Shown here one piece after another: positions 59,302 to 64,000 of a DNA stretch of 64,000 nt. Origin of the DNA: Microbacterium aurum (GTDB lineage Bacteria > Actinomycetota > Actinomycetes > Actinomycetales > Microbacteriaceae). How positions within the stretch are numbered: the first letter of the stretch is position 1; each line of letters opens with the position of its first letter. A program made the translations under genes and the position numbers. The stretch is taken from assembly GCF_016907815.1 (NCBI RefSeq), contig NZ_JAFBCQ010000001.1, positions 1,364,001 through 1,428,000 on the forward strand, written 5' to 3'. The notes beneath the pieces were generated by a model. It was not told the origin of the DNA, ran no database searches, and was given only the letters and a program-made list of their open reading frames with translations.

Positions 59302-59396
59302 AGCTCTCCGCGAGACGGCATCCAGGCCAACTCCCCCAGGACGGAAACGTAGCAAGGGTAACCAGGCTCTGCCGGGTTCGCGGAGAGTCTTTCTCT
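59302..59396 (+). ncRNA. ffs: Signal recognition particle RNA, small bacterial type
   Basis: The universally conserved SRP domain IV core is present: GGCCAACTCCCCCAGG, GGAAAC tetraloop region (ACGGAAACGTAGCAAGGGTA) and closing strand. CTCTCCGCGA (59304-59313) pairs with TCGCGGAGAG (59378-59387). A pyrimidine run TCTTTCTCTT follows as terminator. It binds Ffh for co-translational membrane targeting. Ends are approximate. Confidence 0.95.
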
Positions 59397-59451
59397 TGCC
59401 CGCCGGACCTTTTGAACGGTCGGTCCCTGGCCGCCGTCTCCGGGCCGCACC

Positions 59452-59457
59452 TAGGCT
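59452..59457 (+). promoter_or_regulatory. -10 box TAGGCT, leaderless promoter of pta-ackA
   Basis: TAGGCT ends 7 nt before GTG 59465. Confidence 0.5.
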
Positions 59458-59464
59458 GGACGAC

Positions 59465-61621
59465 GTGGCGCAGAGCATCTACATCACCTCGACGGAGGGC
59501 CTGTCCGGCAAGTCGACGATCGTCCTGGGGGTGCTGGACGCACTGACCCGGTCGACGCCGCGCGTGGGAGTGTTCCGCGCCATCGCGCGCTCGACGGCGG
59601 AGCGCGACTACGTCCTCGAGATGCTCTTGGATCACATCGGCGTCGACCTCGACTACGAGGAGGCGGTCGGAGTCACGTACGACGAAGTCCGCCGCGACCC
59701 GGATGCCGCGCTGTCGAAGATCGTGGAGCGGTTCAAAGCGGTCGAGGCCCAGTGCGACGCGGTCGTCGTCGTCGGCAGCGACTTCACCGACGTCGGGTCC
59801 ACGAGCGAGCTCGGCTTCAACGCCCGCATCGCCGCGAACCTCGGCGCCCCCGTGCTCGTCGTGCTCAACGGCCGCGCCGGCCAGGGCGACCGCCTCGGCA
59901 TCAGTGAGGCGCGCACGCCCGAGCAGCTGGCCCAGCTGACCTCGCTCGCGCTCACGGACATCACGCATCAGCGCGCCGAGCTGTTCGCCGTCATCACCAA
60001 CCGCGCCGACCCGTCGAAGCTCGACGAGATCAACGCCGCGATCGCGGAGGTGGTGCGCGACCTTCCGGCCGTCGACGGCGAGCGCGAGGCCGACGTCGCC
60101 GTGTGGTCGATCCCCGAGGACGTGTTCCTCGTGGCCCCCGCGGTTCGCGACATCATGCTGAGCCTCGGCGGCACGCTGCTGCGCGGCGACGAAGAGCTGC
60201 TGACGCGGGAAGTGCTCGATGTCGTCGTGGCGGGGATGTCGCTGAACAACATCCTGCCGCGCCTCACCGAGAGCGCGATCGTCATCGTCCCCGCCGACCG
60301 CACCGAGGTGCTGCTGGGCCTCCTGCTGGCCAACTCGTCCGGGACGTTCCCGTCCATCGCCGGCATCATCCTCAACGGTCCCTTCCCCCTCCCGCCGGCC
60401 GTGCAGGACCTCATGGCGGGCTTGGATTCGTCGCTGCCGATCGTCCAGACCGACCTCGACACCTACGACACCGCGGTGCGCGTCATGGGCACGCGCGGGC
60501 GTCTTGCCGCCGGCTCGCAGCGGCGCTTCGACACGGCGCTGGCCCTCTTCGAGCAGCACGTCGACACCGAGGAGTTCACCCGGGCGCTGGGTCTCGCCCA
60601 CTCCGGCGTCGTCACGCCGTTGATGTTCCAGTACCAGCTGCTGGAGCGCGCCCGCACCGAGCGCAAGCGCATCGTCCTGCCCGAGGGCGGGGACGACCGG
60701 GTCCTGAAGGCCGCCGCCACGGTGCTCGCCCGCGGAATCGCCGACCTCACGATCCTGGGGGACGAAGCCGAGGTCCGCGGCCGCGCCGTCGAACTCGGCC
60801 TCGACCTCAGCGCCGCCGACGTCCTGAGCCCCTTCGACCCGGCCACCGTCGACCGGTTCGCCGTCGAATACGCCGAGCTGCGCAAGCACAAGGGCGTCAC
60901 GTACGAGAAGGCCGCCGACACGGTCACCGATGTGTCGTACTTCGGGACGATGATGGTGCACCTGGGCCTCGCCGACGGCATGGTCTCCGGCGCCGCGCAC
61001 ACCACGGCGCACACCATCCGGCCCGCGTTCGAGATCATCAAGACGCGTCCCGGTGTCTCGGTCGTCTCGAGCGTCTTCCTCATGGCGCTCGCCGACCGCG
61101 TCCTCGTCTACGGCGACTGCGCTGTCATCCCCGACCCGCGGGCCGAGCAGCTCGCCGACATCGCGATCTCCTCAGCCGCCACCGCCCGTCAGTTCGGCAT
61201 CGAGCCGCGCGTCGCGATGCTGTCGTACTCGACCGGCGAGTCGGGCTCGGGCGAGGACGTCGACAAGGTCCGCGCGGCCACCGCGCTCGTGCGGGAGCGG
61301 GCGCCCGAGCTGCTGGTGGAGGGCCCGATCCAGTACGACGCGGCCGCCGACGCCGCCGTCGCGCGCACCAAGATGCCCGAGTCGCAGGTCGCCGGGCGCG
61401 CCACCGTCTTCGTCTTCCCCGACCTGAACACCGGCAACAACACCTATAAGGCGGTGCAGCGCTCCGCCGGCGCGATCGCCATGGGACCGGTGCTGCAGGG
61501 CCTCAACAAGCCGATCAACGATCTCTCCCGCGGCGCGCTCGTGGACGACATCGTCAACACCATCGCGATCACCGCCATCCAGGCGCAGGCGCAGCCTGCG
61601 GGAACGGACCCCACCGCATGA
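59465..61621 (+). CDS. pta: Phosphate acetyltransferase, long form
   Basis: A 718-residue Pta converting acetyl-CoA + Pi to acetyl phosphate. Residues 1-~210 form a P-loop/BioD-like domain (STEGLSGKSTIVLGVLDAL), ~215-330 a DRTGG domain, and ~390-712 the catalytic PTA_PTB domain (RIVLPEGGDDRVLKAAATVL; LNTGNNTYKAVQRSAGAIAM). GTG 59465 is fixed by a TAGGCT box, although the frame is open far upstream across the SRP RNA. It overlaps ackA by ATGA. Confidence 0.95.
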   Translation: MAQSIYITSTEGLSGKSTIVLGVLDALTRSTPRVGVFRAIARSTAERDYVLEMLLDHIGVDLDYEEAVGVTYDEVRRDPDAALSKIVERFKAVEAQCDAVVVVGSDFTDVGSTSELGFNARIAANLGAPVLVVLNGRAGQGDRLGISEARTPEQLAQLTSLALTDITHQRAELFAVITNRADPSKLDEINAAIAEVVRDLPAVDGEREADVAVWSIPEDVFLVAPAVRDIMLSLGGTLLRGDEELLTREVLDVVVAGMSLNNILPRLTESAIVIVPADRTEVLLGLLLANSSGTFPSIAGIILNGPFPLPPAVQDLMAGLDSSLPIVQTDLDTYDTAVRVMGTRGRLAAGSQRRFDTALALFEQHVDTEEFTRALGLAHSGVVTPLMFQYQLLERARTERKRIVLPEGGDDRVLKAAATVLARGIADLTILGDEAEVRGRAVELGLDLSAADVLSPFDPATVDRFAVEYAELRKHKGVTYEKAADTVTDVSYFGTMMVHLGLADGMVSGAAHTTAHTIRPAFEIIKTRPGVSVVSSVFLMALADRVLVYGDCAVIPDPRAEQLADIAISSAATARQFGIEPRVAMLSYSTGESGSGEDVDKVRAATALVRERAPELLVEGPIQYDAAADAAVARTKMPESQVAGRATVFVFPDLNTGNNTYKAVQRSAGAIAMGPVLQGLNKPINDLSRGALVDDIVNTIAITAIQAQAQPAGTDPTA

Positions 61622-62823
61622 GCGTCGTCCTCGTCATCAACAGCGGCTCGTCGTCGTTCAAGTACCAGCTCATCGATGTCGAGACGCAGGAGGCGCTGGC
61701 ATCCGGTCTCGTCGAGCGCATCGGCGAGCCGCGTGGAGCCGCGACGCACGAGGTCGGCGGCGTCAAGACCGTGATCGAGCTGCCGATCCCGGATCACGCG
61801 GTGGGTTTCGATCTCATGCTGCAGGCCTTCGAGGACGTCGGCCCGTCGCTCGCGGAGGCGCAGCTCGCCGCCGTCGGCCACCGCGTCGTGCAGGGCGGGG
61901 CGCGCTTCTTCCACCCCACCCTGATCACCGACCTCGTCGAGATCAACATCGACGAACTGTCGCTGCTGGCGCCCCTGCACAACCCGGGCGCCGTGCAGGG
62001 CATCCGCGCCGCCCGCGCCGCGTTCCCCGACATCCCGCATGTCGCCGTCTTCGACACCGCGTTCCACCAGACGCTGCCGCCCGCGGCCTACACGTACGCG
62101 ATCGATCGCGACCTCGCGCGAAAGCACCGCATCCGCCGGTACGGCTTCCACGGCACGAGCCACAAATTCGTGAGCGAAGCGGCGGCCCGGTTCGTCGACC
62201 AGCCGCTGCGCGAGCTCACGCAGATCGTCCTGCACCTCGGCAACGGCGCATCGATCACGGCGATCGACGGCGGGCACTCGGTCGAGACCTCGATGGGGCT
62301 CACCCCGCTGGAGGGCCTCGTGATGGGGACGCGCTCCGGTGACCTCGACCCCTCGGTGCTCCTCGTGCTGGCGCGCCGCGAAGAGATGACTCCGGGCGAG
62401 CTCGACACCCTGCTGAACAAGCGCAGCGGCCTGCTGGGCCTCGCGGGCGTCAGCGACATGCGCGACATCGAGCAGCGCCGCGAGGCGGGCGACGGCGGCG
62501 CGATGCTCGCCTTCGACGTGTACATCCACCGGATCCGCGCCTACATCGGCGCGTACATCGCGCAGCTCGGCGGCGTGGACGTCATCTCGTTCACGGCGGG
62601 TGTGGGCGAGAACTCGCCCCTCGTGCGGGCGCAGGCGCTGGCGACGCTGGGGTTCCTCGGCATCCGCCTCGACCCCGAGCGCAACGAGCGCCGGGAACGC
62701 GGCATCCGCGTCATCTCCACCGATGACTCCGCCGTCACGGTCCTCGTCGTGCCCACCAACGAGGAGCTCGAGATCGCGCGCCAGACGCTCGAGGTCGCGA
62801 GCCCCGCCGGAGCGCGCGACTGA
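61618..62823 (+). CDS. ackA: Acetate kinase
   Basis: A 401-residue ASKHA-fold kinase making ATP from acetyl phosphate. VLVINSGSSSFKYQL is the first phosphate motif, with GHRVVQGG, RRYGFHGTSHKFV and VLHLGNGASITAI typical AckA sites and FTAGVGENSPLVR near the end. ATG 61618 overlaps the pta stop, the classical pta-ackA operon for acetate overflow or uptake. Confidence 0.97.
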   Translation: MSVVLVINSGSSSFKYQLIDVETQEALASGLVERIGEPRGAATHEVGGVKTVIELPIPDHAVGFDLMLQAFEDVGPSLAEAQLAAVGHRVVQGGARFFHPTLITDLVEINIDELSLLAPLHNPGAVQGIRAARAAFPDIPHVAVFDTAFHQTLPPAAYTYAIDRDLARKHRIRRYGFHGTSHKFVSEAAARFVDQPLRELTQIVLHLGNGASITAIDGGHSVETSMGLTPLEGLVMGTRSGDLDPSVLLVLARREEMTPGELDTLLNKRSGLLGLAGVSDMRDIEQRREAGDGGAMLAFDVYIHRIRAYIGAYIAQLGGVDVISFTAGVGENSPLVRAQALATLGFLGIRLDPERNERRERGIRVISTDDSAVTVLVVPTNEELEIARQTLEVASPAGARD

Positions 62824-62853
62824 GAACGTCACGCGCCGGACACACCCCGCGAC

Positions 62854-62859
62854 TACGCT
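62854..62859 (+). promoter_or_regulatory. -10 box TACGCT, leaderless promoter of the HAD-GH65 operon
   Basis: TACGCT ends 6 nt before GTG 62866. Confidence 0.5.
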
Positions 62860-62865
62860 GGCACA

Positions 62866-63594
62866 GTGACGAACGAGCTTCCCGATCTCGCGACCTTCGA
62901 CGGCGTCCTCTTCGACCTCGACGGCGTCCTCACGCCGACCGCCGAGGTGCACATGCACGCGTGGCAGACGATGTTCACTGAGCTGTTCACGGCATGGGGG
63001 ATCGAACCGGCATACACCGAGGACGACTACTTCCGCTGGCTCGACGGCAAGCAGCGCTACGACGGCGTCGCGAGCCTGCTGCGCTCGCGTGACGTCGAGA
63101 TCCCGTGGGGCGATCCGTCCGATCCGCCGACGGCAGACACGGTGTGCGGCATCGGCAACCGCAAGAACGAGGTGTTCGCGCGCGTTCTGCGCAGCGAGGG
63201 GATCGCGCCCTACCCCGGGTCGCTCGCCCTGATCGAGCAGCTCCGCGCGGCCGGCACGCCGATCGGCGTCGTCTCGAGCTCGAAGAACGCCGACGAGGTC
63301 CTGCGCGCCGCCGGCATCCGCGACTTCTTCCCCGTCGTGATGGACGGCGTCGTCGCCGAGCGCGAGCGGCTGCGTTCCAAGCCGGCACCCGACATGTTCG
63401 CCGAGGGGGCGCGGATGCTCGGCGTCGACCCGGCCCGCAGCGCCGCCGTCGAGGACGCGCACTCGGGCGTCGCCTCCGCTGCCGCGGCGGGTTTCGCGCT
63501 CGTCGTCGGCGTCGATCGCGGCGCGGGGGCCGAGGCACTCCTCGATCTCGGTGCGACCCTCGTCGTGGACGACCTCGCGGCGTTCGTCCGATGA
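62866..63594 (+). CDS. HAD-superfamily beta-phosphoglucomutase-like enzyme
   Basis: A 242-residue HAD protein. Motif I is LFDLDGVLTPTAEVH (nucleophile and acid Asp), motif II IGVVSSSKNADEVL, motif III Lys in RSKPAPDMF and motif IV VEDAHSGVASAAAAG. The helical cap and coupling to a GH65 phosphorylase (ATGA overlap) point to beta-phosphoglucomutase, turning the beta-glucose-1-phosphate released by that enzyme into glucose-6-phosphate. Confidence 0.88.
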   Translation: MTNELPDLATFDGVLFDLDGVLTPTAEVHMHAWQTMFTELFTAWGIEPAYTEDDYFRWLDGKQRYDGVASLLRSRDVEIPWGDPSDPPTADTVCGIGNRKNEVFARVLRSEGIAPYPGSLALIEQLRAAGTPIGVVSSSKNADEVLRAAGIRDFFPVVMDGVVAERERLRSKPAPDMFAEGARMLGVDPARSAAVEDAHSGVASAAAAGFALVVGVDRGAGAEALLDLGATLVVDDLAAFVR

Positions 63595-64000
63595 TGCGCG
63601 GCACCTCCGAGAACGGCACGACCGAAGGGATGGACAGGATGGATCGCGACCGTTTCCCCGTCGACGAGTGGCGTCTGATCGAGAAGAGGTTCTCGCTCGC
63701 CGACGTCGGCGTCACCGAGACGCTGTTCACCCTCGGCAACGGCTACCTGGGGCTGCGGGGCAACCACCCCGAGGGTGGCCACGCGCACGAGCACGGCACG
63801 TTCATCAACGGCTTCCACGAGACCTTCCCGATCCGTCACGCCGAGCAGGCGTACGGGTTCGCCGAGGTCGGGCAGACGATCATCAACGCACCGGACGCCA
63901 AGGTCATGCGCGTGTACGTCGACGACGAGCCGCTCGACTTCGACACCGCGGACATCCGCGAGTACGAGCGGGTGCTCGACATGCGCCGCGGCGTGTTGAC
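63591..64000 (+). CDS. GH65 glycoside phosphorylase, N-terminal part (cut by window end)
   Basis: About 136 residues are visible. After a short hydrophilic lead, DEWRLIEKRFSLADVGVTET, then LFTLGNGYLGLRGNHPEGG and FINGFHETFPIRHAEQAYGF are characteristic of the GH65 maltose/trehalose/kojibiose phosphorylase N-terminal domain. ATG 63591 overlaps the HAD stop as ATGA; ATG 63594, 63630 and 63639 are in-frame alternatives. It would phosphorolyse a disaccharide to beta-glucose-1-phosphate, matching its upstream partner. The exact sugar cannot be told. Confidence 0.88.
   Translation, partial: MMRGTSENGTTEGMDRMDRDRFPVDEWRLIEKRFSLADVGVTETLFTLGNGYLGLRGNHPEGGHAHEHGTFINGFHETFPIRHAEQAYGFAEVGQTIINAPDAKVMRVYVDDEPLDFDTADIREYERVLDMRRGVL

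Overview
The window is about 70% G+C chromosomal DNA from an actinobacterium. The genes present (full molybdenum-cofactor set, cydABDC, TgpA/DUF58/MoxR, MoeZ, long-type Pta with AckA), the GTG starts, the ATGA/GTGA overlaps, the leaderless-type promoters and the very frequent GGATGCC/GGCATCC heptamer point to Microbacteriaceae, most likely Microbacterium or a close relative. That placement is inference; no 16S gene is present.

Region 1 (1-21979) is a nitrogen-oxide/molybdenum/low-oxygen respiration block. It holds an SDR-DUF2867 protein, an NnrS-like membrane protein overlapping a three-part copper nitrite reductase (membrane domain + cupredoxin + NirK), and the MoCo genes: moaB-moaE on the plus strand facing moeZ-moeA-moaC-mobA-DUF6457-moaD on the minus strand. 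A HTH-TOBE molybdate sensor then precedes modABC. The bd-oxidase genes follow as cydDC and cydAB, separated by an inverted moaA, with a cysteine-rich winged-helix regulator just upstream of cydA. No molybdoenzyme (for example narGHJI) lies in the window; one is probably nearby.

Region 2 (22151-34231) is accessory metabolism: two flavin-dependent (LLM) oxidoreductases, an aldo/keto reductase, a TetR-SDR pair with a double operator, a GNAT enzyme behind a tiny coupled leader ORF, a YcaQ-type winged-helix protein, a Cys/Met-metabolism PLP enzyme coupled to an LLM monooxygenase, and a complete OpuB/OpuC-type osmoprotectant ABC transporter. The 334-bp gap 24280-24613 carries two copies of a 100-bp nested palindrome.

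Region 3 (34326-40901) is disturbed DNA. The 3' end of a flavoprotein disulfide reductase is duplicated (41-bp repeats 1001 bp apart) around a lower-GC cassette. Next come a DUF2975-HTH pair, a broken EamA-type transporter joined to a broken phosphonate-type alcohol dehydrogenase, and an intact IS1634-family element inserted in that fossil with 81-bp direct repeats.

Region 4 (40943-54556) is mostly single housekeeping/stress genes: aminopeptidase, MsrA, MFS exporter with a structured leader and coupled leader ORF, SDR, VapBC, lactonase, NYN protein, PadR with ABC1 kinase, NUDIX hydrolase, tRNA-Ser(GGA) and a dicarboxylate symporter. Region 5 (54684-64000) holds the TgpA-DUF58-MoxR operon, the small SRP RNA, pta-ackA, and a beta-phosphoglucomutase-like HAD enzyme coupled to a GH65 phosphorylase that runs off the window.

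Two sequence-wide patterns stand out. More than a dozen genes have a TANNNT box 6-7 nt before the start codon, so they are probably leaderless. At least five gene 3' ends carry inverted repeats with locus-specific arms but a shared AATCRGCRC core.
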